Position numbers and translations under genes: made by a program | Notes under the pieces: model-generated | Database searches by the model: none | The model's input: the letters and a program-made list of their open reading frames with translations, nothing else | What the model was told of the DNA's origin: nothing | From: Erwinia aphidicola | GTDB lineage: Bacteria > Pseudomonadota > Gammaproteobacteria > Enterobacterales > Enterobacteriaceae | Assembly: GCF_024169515.1 (NCBI RefSeq) | Contig: NZ_JAMKCQ010000001.1 | Location: 2,232,001-2,296,000 of the forward strand | DNA: 64,000 nucleotides | Direction of reading: 5' to 3' | Shown: piece after piece, positions 17,925 through 25,698 of the stretch | Layout of the letters: each line of letters opens with the position of its first letter | How positions within the stretch are numbered: position 1 is the stretch's first letter

Positions 17925-18626
17925 ATGATGAAGAAAACTGTTGTTGCCCTGGCCCTGCTGGCTACCACCTCTACTGCTTTTGCTGCCGACAGCGTTGATG
18001 TGCGCGTTATCGGCACTATCGTGCCTACGGCCTGTACTCCGGCCCTGACCGGCGGCGGCGTGGTCGATTACGGCACCATTAAAGCGGATACCATCAGCGC
18101 GACCAACTACACCGTGCTGCCAGAGAAGCAGGTTGGCTTCTCCATTACCTGTGATGCACCGGCAAAAGTGGCGCTGATTGCCAGCAATGGCCGCGTGGGT
18201 TCTCTCGCCGGGGCGACTGAGACCAGTTATGGTGCGGGTGAAGCACCGATGAGCCTGTTCGGACTGTTTAACGTAGGCGCTGCTGGCCTGGGTATGGATG
18301 GCAGCAGCAAAATTGGCGGCTACGGCGTACGTATTGATAACACTACCGTGACCGCTGATGGCGTGGCGGTTGACAGCCTGCGTGCGGATAACAATGCCGG
18401 TACTACCAGTGCATGGGTCAAAGATGCTTACGCAGGTCTGGCTTACTCCCCTTACTTCCAGCGTATGACTACCTGGGCTGCTGCAGGGACTTCAACGCCG
18501 GTTGCCTTTACCGCACTGTCCGGCCAGCTTGGCGTGCAGGCTTATATCAACAAAGGATCCCAGTTGGATCTCAGCAAGCCGATTCACCTCGATGGCCTGA
18601 CTACCATCACCCTGTACTACATGTAA
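17925..18626 (+). CDS. DUF1120 fimbrial subunit 3
   Basis: A 233-residue DUF1120 pilin-like protein, the duplicate of the preceding gene. It has the same signal peptide (MMKKTVVALALLATTSTAFA), the same VDVRVIGTIVPTACTPALTGGG segment, paired Cys residues and the ending GLTTITLYYM. Differences concentrate at about residues 85-165, for example GEAPMSLFGLFNVGAAG and NNAGTTSAWVKDAYAGLAYSPYFQ. This suggests either diversification of the exposed face or sub-specialised subunits. It is preceded by module B and closed by a strong terminator, so it is a separate transcript. Function as a structural pilin is inferred from the usher and chaperone nearby. Confidence 0.88.
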   Translation: MMKKTVVALALLATTSTAFAADSVDVRVIGTIVPTACTPALTGGGVVDYGTIKADTISATNYTVLPEKQVGFSITCDAPAKVALIASNGRVGSLAGATETSYGAGEAPMSLFGLFNVGAAGLGMDGSSKIGGYGVRIDNTTVTADGVAVDSLRADNNAGTTSAWVKDAYAGLAYSPYFQRMTTWAAAGTSTPVAFTALSGQLGVQAYINKGSQLDLSKPIHLDGLTTITLYYM

Positions 18627-18649
18627 TTGATTGCCGAATGGCTGAACAG

Positions 18650-18675
18650 CCGCTCCTTCGGGAGCGGTTTTTTTT
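18650..18675 (+). terminator. terminator after DUF1120 subunit 3
   Basis: CCGCTCC-TTCG-GGAGCGG stem followed by eight T residues. Confidence 0.9.
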
Positions 18676-18689
18676 GCCTTGAAGATGGC

Positions 18690-18770
18690 TGTAGTCCGCG
18701 CCCTACAGATCTTCATCCCTGGCCTTCAGCGGACCGCCCCCCCTCTCATTCAGAATATTCCGTAGTCCTG
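18690..18770 (+). promoter_or_regulatory. fimbrial promoter module C (usher gene)
   Basis: Inverted repeat CTGTAG-N8-CTACAG (core 18690-18707), GGCCTTCAG from 18721 (+31) and CTCTCATTCAGAATATTCCG from 18743 (+53). Here it precedes the usher gene (start 18887) instead of a pilin gene. Confidence 0.65.
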
Positions 18771-18886
18771 TCAGACTTATTTCATCGGACAGCGCAAGGC
18801 ATTTGGCCTGCTCTGGCTCAAAACCTGAACAACAGATTCAGGCTTAACCCCTTAATCTCATTGAACTTACACGTCGAGTCGAAATA

Positions 18887-21289
18887 ATGAAACTGTCTCA
18901 TTCACTGCCTGAGCGCACGCTGTTCCGCTTTTCACTTATCAGCCTGCTGGTGCTGGCTAACCTGATCGCGCCGCCCGCGCTGATGGCGGCTGAAGAGACC
19001 CAGTTTGACCTTGAAGCGCTGAAGTCCCGCGGGATTGACCCGCGCATTGCGGAAACCTTTAAAAAGGCACCGCGCTTTAATACTGGCGAAACCACGGTCG
19101 CGCTGACGGTCAACGGCAAGGGGCGTGGCAAGGTGAAAGTGCAGTTCGACCAGCAGGGGCAGCTGTGTGCGGATGCGGCCTTTATGCGCGCAGCCGGGCT
19201 GAATACACCGGGCAAGGCCGCCGACTGCTATGACCTGAAGGCGCTGTGGCCGCAGACCGAACTGCAGCTGAGCCCGGAAGATGAGAGCATCACGCTGGTG
19301 CTCCCGGCCGAAGCCATCAATATGGACGCCAGCCAGAACACCGAGTGGAGCCACGGCGGCGTTGCCGGGCTGCTGAACTACGACGCGCAGTATCTGACCT
19401 CAACCGGCAGCGGTAGCAGCCTGAATTTCTACCAGGTCAACAGCGAAGCGGGCTTTAACGCCGGTGACTGGATCTTCCGCAGCCGCCAGTCGCTGACGCA
19501 CTTCAACAATAGCGACAGCCTGCAACATCAGAACGCCTACGCGCAGCGCACCTTTAAGGAGTCTAAGCGCGTATTGCAGGTCGGGCAGATTGGCCTTGGC
19601 AACTCGCTGTTCGGCGCAGGTCAGGTGCTGGGCTTCCAGATGTTTCCGGAGCAGGCATTGCAGGGCGGCGGGCGCGGTATTGGCCTGGTGGAAGGTATTG
19701 CCGACAGCCAGTCGGTGGTGGAAGTTCGTCAGTCTGGCGTGCTGGTGCACAGCACCACCGTGCCTTCCGGCCCCTTTTCCCTACAGGGCTTTCAGCTGCT
19801 GAATACCCGCAGCGATCTGGAAGTGACGGTCACCGGCACCGGCGGTGAGAAACGCCAGTTTACCGTGCCGGCGGCGGCCTTTCTGCTGAACGGCAACCGC
19901 ATCGCGCCGGGGTTCACTTTTGGTGCCGGGCAGCTGGACCAGCAGGGCAGCGCGCAGTCGCCGCTGCTGGCCACGGCAGCAAAGGGCTGGCAGCTGACGC
20001 CGGGCTGGATGCTTAACAGCGGCATCCTGGCGTCGTCACCGTATCAGGCTGGCGCAATCGGCACCGATATTCAGCCGTTTAATGACACCCTGCTGAATGT
20101 GCAGGCGACGGCAGCGCGTGACAGCGAGCACGGTAATCAGGGGGTGTCGCTCTCCTCCAGCCTGAGCCATAACCTGACCGAGCGCCTCAGCACCAGCTTT
20201 AACGTCTCGAAACAGAGCAGCGGCTACCGCGAACTGAGCGATGCCGTCTCGCGCGAGCCGCAGGATATCAATCGCAGCAGCAGCCAGTATGGCCTCGGCC
20301 TGGGATGGTCCGGGCAGAACGTCGGCAGTTTCAACCTCTCATACTCGCAGGCGCAGACTTTCGGCAGCGGTAATATCAGCTACGTGCGCGGTGGCTGGAG
20401 CAAAGCCTTTGGCCGCACCTATGTCGGTGCCAGCCTGGAGCGCAGCAGCGGGGGATATTACGGATCGGAAGACCGTTTCTACCTCACCCTGAGCGTGCCG
20501 CTGGGCGATCGCAGCATCAGCAGCTGGGTTAACGGCAGTAAGAACGGTAACCGCGCCGGGGTGCGCTACAGCGAGCGTCTGAGTCAGGATCGCAATTACA
20601 GTCTCTCCACCGAACATGACAACGGCAGCAAGCGGACTTCGACCACCGGCAACTTCGACATGGTGACGCCGGTCAGCCAGCTGAGCGCCGGCGTCAGCCG
20701 CGACAGCGACGGCTATACCAGCTGGTCAGGGCGCGCCAGCGGTGCGGCGGTGGTGCACAACCACGGCGTAACGCTGTCGCCGTATAAGGTCGGCGATACA
20801 TTCGGCATTGCCAAAATCGGCGAAGAGAAGGGCGTGCGGGTTGAAACCCCGGCCGGACCCACCTGGACCGACGGGCGCGGCTACGCGGTGATCCCGCGCA
20901 TCACCAGCTACAGCAAATCCTCGGTGCAGGTGGATACCCGCAGCCTGGGTAAGAACGTCGATATCAATAACGCCCTTTACGAGACCGAAGCGGCGCGCGG
21001 CTCCGTCAGCTACATCGACTTTGGCGTGGTGCGTAGCCGCCGCGTACTGATCGACGTGAAGGACGCGGCAGGGAAACCTCTGCAGCAGGGCGCCAGCGTG
21101 TTCGCCGCAGATAACAGCTTTGTCTCCGTGGTGACGGATAAAAGCGCGGTGTTTATTAACGACGCCGCCGACGGCCAGCAGTTCAGCATCGAACGCCAGG
21201 GGCAGAGCGACTGCCGCTTTACCCTCAAACTGGCGGAAAAGCCTGCTAACCCGGGCCTGTATGAAGAGGCCAGCGCGGTGTGTCGTTAA
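18887..21289 (+). CDS. outer-membrane fimbrial usher protein
   Basis: An 800-residue usher (FimD/PapC family) that receives chaperone-subunit complexes in the periplasm and threads the growing fibre through its 24-strand barrel. The signal peptide ends near residue 34 (ALMAAEE). The N-terminal domain includes FDLEALKSRGIDPRIAETF. The barrel and plug region includes LQGGGRGIGLVEGIADSQSVVEVRQSGVLVHSTTVPSGPFSLQGFQ. C-terminal domains include GRGYAVIPRITSYSKSSVQVDTRSL and a closing Cys pair (SDCRF...AVCR). Length is at the lower end of the family. It has promoter module C and an ACACGTCGAG leader motif shared with the chaperone gene. The closest recalled relatives by context are yhcD-type ushers that work with DUF1120 subunits. 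Confidence 0.92.
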   Translation: MKLSHSLPERTLFRFSLISLLVLANLIAPPALMAAEETQFDLEALKSRGIDPRIAETFKKAPRFNTGETTVALTVNGKGRGKVKVQFDQQGQLCADAAFMRAAGLNTPGKAADCYDLKALWPQTELQLSPEDESITLVLPAEAINMDASQNTEWSHGGVAGLLNYDAQYLTSTGSGSSLNFYQVNSEAGFNAGDWIFRSRQSLTHFNNSDSLQHQNAYAQRTFKESKRVLQVGQIGLGNSLFGAGQVLGFQMFPEQALQGGGRGIGLVEGIADSQSVVEVRQSGVLVHSTTVPSGPFSLQGFQLLNTRSDLEVTVTGTGGEKRQFTVPAAAFLLNGNRIAPGFTFGAGQLDQQGSAQSPLLATAAKGWQLTPGWMLNSGILASSPYQAGAIGTDIQPFNDTLLNVQATAARDSEHGNQGVSLSSSLSHNLTERLSTSFNVSKQSSGYRELSDAVSREPQDINRSSSQYGLGLGWSGQNVGSFNLSYSQAQTFGSGNISYVRGGWSKAFGRTYVGASLERSSGGYYGSEDRFYLTLSVPLGDRSISSWVNGSKNGNRAGVRYSERLSQDRNYSLSTEHDNGSKRTSTTGNFDMVTPVSQLSAGVSRDSDGYTSWSGRASGAAVVHNHGVTLSPYKVGDTFGIAKIGEEKGVRVETPAGPTWTDGRGYAVIPRITSYSKSSVQVDTRSLGKNVDINNALYETEAARGSVSYIDFGVVRSRRVLIDVKDAAGKPLQQGASVFAADNSFVSVVTDKSAVFINDAADGQQFSIERQGQSDCRFTLKLAEKPANPGLYEEASAVCR

Positions 21290-21294
21290 TTGGC

Positions 21295-21330
21295 TGTAGG
21301 CCAATGCTGACAAAATCAGAGGTGAGGCCT
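21295..21330 (+). promoter_or_regulatory. fimbrial promoter module E (diverged)
   Basis: TGTAG at 21295, then N8 and TGACA (instead of CTACA) at 21308-21312, with GGCCT at 21326, exactly +31 as in modules A-D. The CTCTCAT block at +53 is not conserved. It lies 188 nt before DUF1120 subunit 4. Confidence 0.4.
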
Positions 21331-21482
21331 GCACTTCCGGGTAGGGGGGCTGATATCCCTGCACACCCTACTGGATAATAATCTGCTCAGGTAGCGTCAG
21401 CCACAGTGCGGCTAGCGCCAGAAGATTCACCGCCTCATACTAGGAGAGCGGTGGTAAATAATGTTCTAAGGAATTGTTAAAA

Positions 21483-22172
21483 ATGAAAAAAACCGTTATT
21501 GCTCTGCTGCTGGCCGCTTCTGCCACTTCTGCTTTTGCCGCTGACAGCGTAGACGTCAGGGTTATTGGCACGATTGTCCCTGCGGCCTGTGTTCCAACGC
21601 TGCCAGGCGGCGCCGTGGTGGATTACGGCACCATCAAAGCCGACTCCATCAGCAAAACGGCTTATACCGTGCTGCCGGAAAAGATGATCGACTTCACCAT
21701 CCAGTGTGATGCACCGGCGAAGGTGGCAGTCCATGCAATTAACGGGCGTAAAGGCTCTCTGGCTGGTGTGACGGAGAATGTAGAGGGCGGAGCTGTCGCC
21801 CCTGTTGCGTTGTTCGGCAGTGCCAGCACCGTAGCCGTGGGCCTGGGCATGCAGGGTGCAAGCAAAGTGGGCGGCTATGGTATTCGCATTGTTGGCGCCA
21901 CCGCGACCGCCGATGGCGTGCCGGTCAGCACGCTGGTGAAACCTGTGACTGCCACCAGCTGGGCAATCTCCGCTGCTGGCGGCATGCTGTATGACGCAAC
22001 CTGGAGCCGTGTAGTGAGCTGGGGAGCGGTGGGTAGCAAAGTCCCGGTAGCCTTCACCGTGTTCTCCGGCCAGCTGTCAGTACAGGCTTATATCAATAAA
22101 GGCTCCGCGCTGGATCTGACTCAGCCGGTACACCTTGACGGCTTGAGCACGCTGGAAATGTATTACCTGTAA
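21483..22172 (+). CDS. DUF1120 fimbrial subunit 4
   Basis: A 229-residue DUF1120 pilin-like protein. The signal peptide MKKTVIALLLAASATSAFAADS is followed by VDVRVIGTIVPAACVPTLPGGAVVDYGTIKADSI. Cys residues lie in PAACVP and TIQCDAP, and the C terminus is GLSTLEMYYL. It is related to subunits 2 and 3 but clearly more distant, mostly in the middle. The TTG at 21474 also opens the frame, but AAGGAA sits well for the ATG at 21483. The gene lies between usher and chaperone and ends in its own terminator, so the fimbrial locus is split into several short transcripts instead of one operon. Confidence 0.88.
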   Translation: MKKTVIALLLAASATSAFAADSVDVRVIGTIVPAACVPTLPGGAVVDYGTIKADSISKTAYTVLPEKMIDFTIQCDAPAKVAVHAINGRKGSLAGVTENVEGGAVAPVALFGSASTVAVGLGMQGASKVGGYGIRIVGATATADGVPVSTLVKPVTATSWAISAAGGMLYDATWSRVVSWGAVGSKVPVAFTVFSGQLSVQAYINKGSALDLTQPVHLDGLSTLEMYYL

Positions 22173-22194
22173 TCCTGAAGCCCTGCCTCACTAT

Positions 22195-22218
22195 AGCGCC
22201 CAAATTCGGGCGCTTTTT
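22195..22218 (+). terminator. terminator after DUF1120 subunit 4
   Basis: AGCGCCC-AAATTC-GGGCGCT stem followed by TTTT. Confidence 0.88.
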
Positions 22219-22243
22219 GCATTTCAGTCCCCGTCATATCACG

Positions 22244-22303
22244 CGTAGTCCTCAGCCTACAAATTCCCATCCCAGGCCTTCAGCTGTAAGCCGCCGCTCT
22301 CAT
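22244..22303 (+). promoter_or_regulatory. fimbrial promoter module D (chaperone gene)
   Basis: CGTAG-N8-CTACA (22244-22261, one mismatch), GGCCTTCAG from 22275 (+31) and CTCTCAT from 22297 (+53). Spacing is identical to modules A-C, though the sequence after CTCTCAT has diverged. Confidence 0.6.
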
Positions 22304-22480
22304 ATTGCTCACTCCCTCAACCTGTCAAACTCTCTTCATCGGCACAGGGATGGGTCGAAAGGGAATAGTTCAACACCTGACAGCAAGGACGCTGTCACCT
22401 CCAAAGCGGAGGATAAGCCGGGCAGAAAGACCCAGGCACCCGAAACCTTAATTGATTTATAAACACGTCGAGAACCCAAC

Positions 22481-23185
22481 ATGAAACTGAACAAAATGAC
22501 CTCTTTACTGGCCGCAGGCGCACTCTCTCTGTCCCTGTTTTCTTCCCTGGCGCTGGCGACCGGCATGATCCCGGAAACCTCGGTGGTTATCGTGGAAGAG
22601 TCCGATGGCGAAGGTGCCATCAACGTAAAAAACAGCGATGGCTTCCCGGTGCTGCTGATGACGTCGCTGGAAAATATCAAAGAAGATAACGAATCCCTGC
22701 TGACGATTACGCCGCCCGCCGCCCGTGTCGAAGCCGGGAAATCGCAGCGCGTGCGTTTTATTCTGACCAGCAAAACGCCGCTGAAGACCGAACGCCTGAA
22801 GCGGGTGATTTTCGAAGGCGTCCCGCCGAAAGAGAAAGGCAAAAACGAAGTGCGCATGACCGTGCGTCAGAACCTGCCGGTGCTGATCCGTCCTGCGGGC
22901 CTCGCACGCGATGAAGCGCCGTGGAAGCAGCTGAAGTGGTCAACGCAGGGCGGTAAGCTGGTGGTCACTAACCCATCGCCTTACGTGGTGCGCATGGGCT
23001 CCAGCGTGCAGACCCTGCCGGACAACAGTCAGTGGAACATGACCAACAGCTATGTGCTGCCGGGGCAGACCATTACCCTGAGCAATGATAAGAATAAGTC
23101 CGTTAGCGGCAGCAAGCAGGTGCGTATTTCTCCGGCCACCACCTGGGGCTTTACGGTACAGAGCTACGACGCAGCCCTGAACTAA
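22481..23185 (+). CDS. periplasmic fimbrial chaperone (PapD family)
   Basis: A 234-residue chaperone that folds and caps DUF1120 subunits in the periplasm before they reach the usher. The signal peptide ends near ALAT (about residue 27). The first immunoglobulin domain has GAINVKNSDGFPVLLMTSL and the edge strand around TERLKRVIFEGVPP, with the conserved hydrophobic/proline run. The hinge reads VRQNLPVLIRPAGL, the position of the subunit-anchoring basic residue in PapD. The second domain follows, with NPSPYVVRM and a GFTVQSYDAALN ending. The family is clear; I cannot name a closer orthologue than the YhcA-like group. A minor subunit gene follows after 51 nt in the same transcript. Confidence 0.92.
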   Translation: MKLNKMTSLLAAGALSLSLFSSLALATGMIPETSVVIVEESDGEGAINVKNSDGFPVLLMTSLENIKEDNESLLTITPPAARVEAGKSQRVRFILTSKTPLKTERLKRVIFEGVPPKEKGKNEVRMTVRQNLPVLIRPAGLARDEAPWKQLKWSTQGGKLVVTNPSPYVVRMGSSVQTLPDNSQWNMTNSYVLPGQTITLSNDKNKSVSGSKQVRISPATTWGFTVQSYDAALN

Positions 23186-23236
23186 TCCTCTCCTGACGCT
23201 GCCGCCTGCAAACGCTGGCGGCAGCAGGATACCGCG

Positions 23237-23824
23237 ATGAAAAAATTTACCCTGCTACTGCTTCTTCTCAATGCTGCGGTTTATGCGGCGCCCCCAACGA
23301 TGCCCGGCAACCCGTCTGAAATGCCGCTGTCGATCCCCACTGACAGCCGCTGCACCCTGAGTGCCGGGGGGGGCCAGGCTGATTTTGGCTCCCTGTCGCG
23401 CTGGCAGCTGCAGCCCGCCGCAGAGGGAGGCGATCGCTTATCGCTCGGTAAGCGGATGGTGAACGTTAGCGTCACCTGTCCCTTCTCCCAGACGATGAAG
23501 CTGATGATTAACGGTGACAGCGCCCTGAACGGTGGTTTTCGCTACGGTCAGAACGGCGAGCTGCGGGTAGTGGTGAAAGAGGCACGGCTCGACGGTCAGC
23601 CGGTACAGATTAAAATGCAGCCCGCAGGGCGCGCCGAACAGCCGGGTAGCCTGGCACTGAAAGCCAACGGGCTGCTGGCGTTTGTCAGCCCGGGTGGGGC
23701 AGCGATAAAGGGCAAAAGCCTGATGCTGCAGCTGGAAGCTGAACCGCTGCTGCGCGAAGCGGATGCCCGCGTGGCATCACGACAGAATCTCGAAAGTGGT
23801 TTTTCAATAAACCTGTCCGATTGA
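23237..23824 (+). CDS. putative minor fimbrial subunit or tip protein
   Basis: A 195-residue secreted protein (signal peptide MKKFTLLLLLLNAAVYA) downstream of the chaperone and probably co-transcribed with it. It has the two-Cys pattern of pilins (SRCTLSAGGGQADFG; VTCPFSQTMKLMINGD, about residues 38 and 80), similar to the DUF1120 layout, but its sequence is not close to subunits 1-4. Its C terminus (NLESGFSINLSD) lacks the usual Tyr-hydrophobic ending. It could be an adaptor, tip or terminator subunit. The function is inferred from position and signal peptide only. A terminator follows at 23867-23890. Confidence 0.7.
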   Translation: MKKFTLLLLLLNAAVYAAPPTMPGNPSEMPLSIPTDSRCTLSAGGGQADFGSLSRWQLQPAAEGGDRLSLGKRMVNVSVTCPFSQTMKLMINGDSALNGGFRYGQNGELRVVVKEARLDGQPVQIKMQPAGRAEQPGSLALKANGLLAFVSPGGAAIKGKSLMLQLEAEPLLREADARVASRQNLESGFSINLSD

Positions 23825-23866
23825 AGTACTTAAACCGGTTTGTCGCGCGCGATAACCGGCTTTTCC

Positions 23867-23890
23867 CCCCGCGACGTGCGGGGTTTTTTT
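23867..23890 (+). terminator. terminator of the chaperone/minor subunit transcript
   Basis: CCCCGC-GACGT-GCGGGG stem (23867-23883) and a run of seven to eight T residues. It closes the fimbrial block on the right. Confidence 0.88.
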
Positions 23891-23893
23891 TCA

Positions 23894-24397
23894 CTATCCT
23901 TCACGCCCTTCCATCGCCTGCGCCGTCAGCCACAGGCGCGTATCAAACTCCAGCTGGTGATATTGCGGTTCCATATGGCAGCAGAGCTGATAAAACGCTT
24001 TGTTGTGATCCTTCTCTTTGATGTGCGCCAGCTCGTGTACCACAATCATACGCAGGAATGCTTCCGGCGCCTGTTTGAAAATGGTCGCCACGCGGATCTC
24101 GGCTTTGGCCTTCAGCTTACCGCCCTGCACGCGTGAGATGGCGGTATGCAGCCCCAGCGCGTGCTTCATCACTTTGATCTTACTGTCGTACAGCACTTTA
24201 TTCAGCGGCGGGGCATTGCGCAGCGCCTGATTCTTGAGATCCAGCGCGTAGTCATACAGCGCTTTATCGCTGGTGATGCCGTGCGTGGACGGATAACGCT
24301 GGTTGATCACCTCGCCTAAACGCTGCTGTTCGATCAGCGTGCGCACCTGTGACAGCAGGGATTCAGGGTAACCTTGCAGGTAAATCAGTGACGACAT
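23894..24397 (-). CDS. ygjP: YgjP family metallopeptidase-like protein
   Basis: A 167-residue protein with the zinc-binding HExxH motif VHELAHIKEKDHNKAFY (His at about 120 and 124, with a further His in KDHNK), typical of the YgjP/M48-like (DUF45) group. No signal peptide, so it acts in the cytoplasm. The substrate is unknown. It matches E. coli YgjP along its length, including MIVVHELAHIKEKDHNKAFY and CCHMEPQYHQLEFD. It is divergent from rlmG with an 82-nt gap, as in E. coli. The gene marks the right edge of the accessory insertion, as its E. coli neighbour on this side would be ygjQ-ygjR. Confidence 0.92.
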   Translation of the reverse strand: MSSLIYLQGYPESLLSQVRTLIEQQRLGEVINQRYPSTHGITSDKALYDYALDLKNQALRNAPPLNKVLYDSKIKVMKHALGLHTAISRVQGGKLKAKAEIRVATIFKQAPEAFLRMIVVHELAHIKEKDHNKAFYQLCCHMEPQYHQLEFDTRLWLTAQAMEGREG

Positions 24398-24479
24398 GCG
24401 AACTCCATTAAAGAAAAACGTTTACTGCGCGCCCGTTTTAGGGGATAAAACGCGGAAATTTTACCACTAAGGTGATCCC

Positions 24480-25607
24480 ATGAGCCAACTTGAACTGAGC
24501 AACCGCACGCTGACGCTGCATCGATTTCCACAAATGCGCGAAGAGAGCCCGTTGCAGGCCTGGGATGCGGCCGACGAATATCTGCTGCGCCATCTTGATG
24601 ATGCCCCGGTCAACGGCCCGACGCTGATCTTTAACGATACCTTCGGCGCGCTGGGCTGTGCGCTGGCGGGCGAGGGCGTGTACAGCATCAGTGATTCCTG
24701 GCTGAACCAGCAGGCGACGCGGCAGAACCTGGCGCTCAACGGGCTGGATGAGGGCGGCGTGCAGCTGCTGGACAGCCTGGCGCCACTGCCGGCCGCCCCG
24801 GCTCGCGTACTGCTGAAAGTGCCAAAAACCCTCGCATTACTGGAACAGCAGCTGCGTGCGCTGCGCGCGGTCGTGACCCCGCAGACCCAGATTATCGCCG
24901 CCGGTAAAGCGAAAGATATCCACACCTCGACCCTGCAGCTGTTTGAAAAAGTGCTCGGCCCGACTACCACCTCGCTGGCGTGGAAAAAAGCGCGTCTGAT
25001 TTACGGCACCTTCACAAAACCAGCACTGGCAGAGAGTGACGTGATTGCGCGCTGGCAGCTGGACGGCACCGACTATCAGATCGGCAACCACGCCAACGTC
25101 TTCTCGCGCGGCGGGCTGGACGTGGGCGCGCGCTTCTTCCTGCAGCATCTGCCGTCCGATCTGGAAGGGGAGATTGTTGACCTCGGCTGCGGCAATGGGG
25201 TGATAGGCCTGATGGCGCTGCAGCAGAATCCGCTGGCGCAGCTGCACTTCGTCGATGAGTCTTACATGGCGGTGGCCTCCAGCCGTATGAACATTGAAGC
25301 CAACCGCCCGCAGGATCTGGCGCGCAGCGAGTTCCGCGTCAATAACTCGCTGGCCGGCTTCCCGTCCGATCGCCTGCATGCGGTGCTGTGCAACCCGCCG
25401 TTCCACCAGCAGAGCGCGGTCACCGACCATATCGCCTGGCAGATGCTGCGCGATGCGCGCCGCTGCCTGCAGGACGGCGGCGAGCTGCGCATCGTCGGCA
25501 ACCGCCACCTCGATAACTACCACAAAATGAAAAAGCTGTTTGGTAACTGCACCACCGTCGCCAGCAACCAGAAATTTGTGGTGCTGCGCTCGGTGAAGAT
25601 GCCGTAA
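24480..25607 (+). CDS. rlmG: 23S rRNA (guanine-1835-N2)-methyltransferase RlmG
   Basis: A 375-residue S-adenosylmethionine-dependent enzyme that methylates G1835 of 23S rRNA. It has a methyltransferase-like N-terminal domain and a catalytic C-terminal one. SAM motif I reads [14 protein letters not shown] (about 225-238), and the active-site motif is CNPPFHQ (about 303-309), the NPP[FY] of base N-methyltransferases. Length is close to the E. coli protein (378). Divergent from ygjP. A hairpin repeat lies immediately after the stop codon. Confidence 0.95.
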   Translation: MSQLELSNRTLTLHRFPQMREESPLQAWDAADEYLLRHLDDAPVNGPTLIFNDTFGALGCALAGEGVYSISDSWLNQQATRQNLALNGLDEGGVQLLDSLAPLPAAPARVLLKVPKTLALLEQQLRALRAVVTPQTQIIAAGKAKDIHTSTLQLFEKVLGPTTTSLAWKKARLIYGTFTKPALAESDVIARWQLDGTDYQIGNHANVFSRGGLDVGARFFLQHLPSDLEGEIVDLGCGNGVIGLMALQQNPLAQLHFVDESYMAVASSRMNIEANRPQDLARSEFRVNNSLAGFPSDRLHAVLCNPPFHQQSAVTDHIAWQMLRDARRCLQDGGELRIVGNRHLDNYHKMKKLFGNCTTVASNQKFVVLRSVKMP

Positions 25608-25619
25608 CTAGAGGAGTGC

Positions 25620-25690
25620 GGGTCGACCGAAAAAAAGGTCGACCCCTACGAAAATTTCGCACCAACCGTAGTGGCGAGGCATGCCTCGCC
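25620..25690. repeat. paired hairpin repeats after rlmG
   Basis: Two adjacent palindromes: GGGTCGACC-N8-GGTCGACCC-CTAC (25620-25649) and the perfect 18-bp palindrome GGCGAGGCATGCCTCGCC (25673-25690). The first is a reverse-oriented member of the GTAGGGG hairpin family seen at several other places in the window. Located between the convergent ends of rlmG and the laccase-domain gene, it may also serve as a terminator. Confidence 0.75.
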
Positions 25691-25698
25691 CGCTGTTA

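Larger units (their letters stand above)
16755..18689 (+). repeat. tandem duplication: two 968-bp promoter-pilin-terminator units
   Basis: Unit 1 (16755-17722) and unit 2 (17723-18689) each contain the TGTAG-N8-CTACA module, a leader that is almost identical over about 180 bases, a DUF1120 gene and a CCGCTCC-TTCG terminator. Module starts are 968 and 967 bases apart, and a third module begins at 18690, where the usher gene has taken the place of a pilin gene. Confidence 0.8.
22173..22480 (+). other. intergenic region before the chaperone gene
   Basis: These 308 bases carry no gene. They hold the terminator of subunit 4 (22195-22218), promoter module D (22244-22303) and, close to the chaperone start, the ACACGTCGAG leader motif (about 22463) that is also found before the usher gene. 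Confidence 0.7.
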
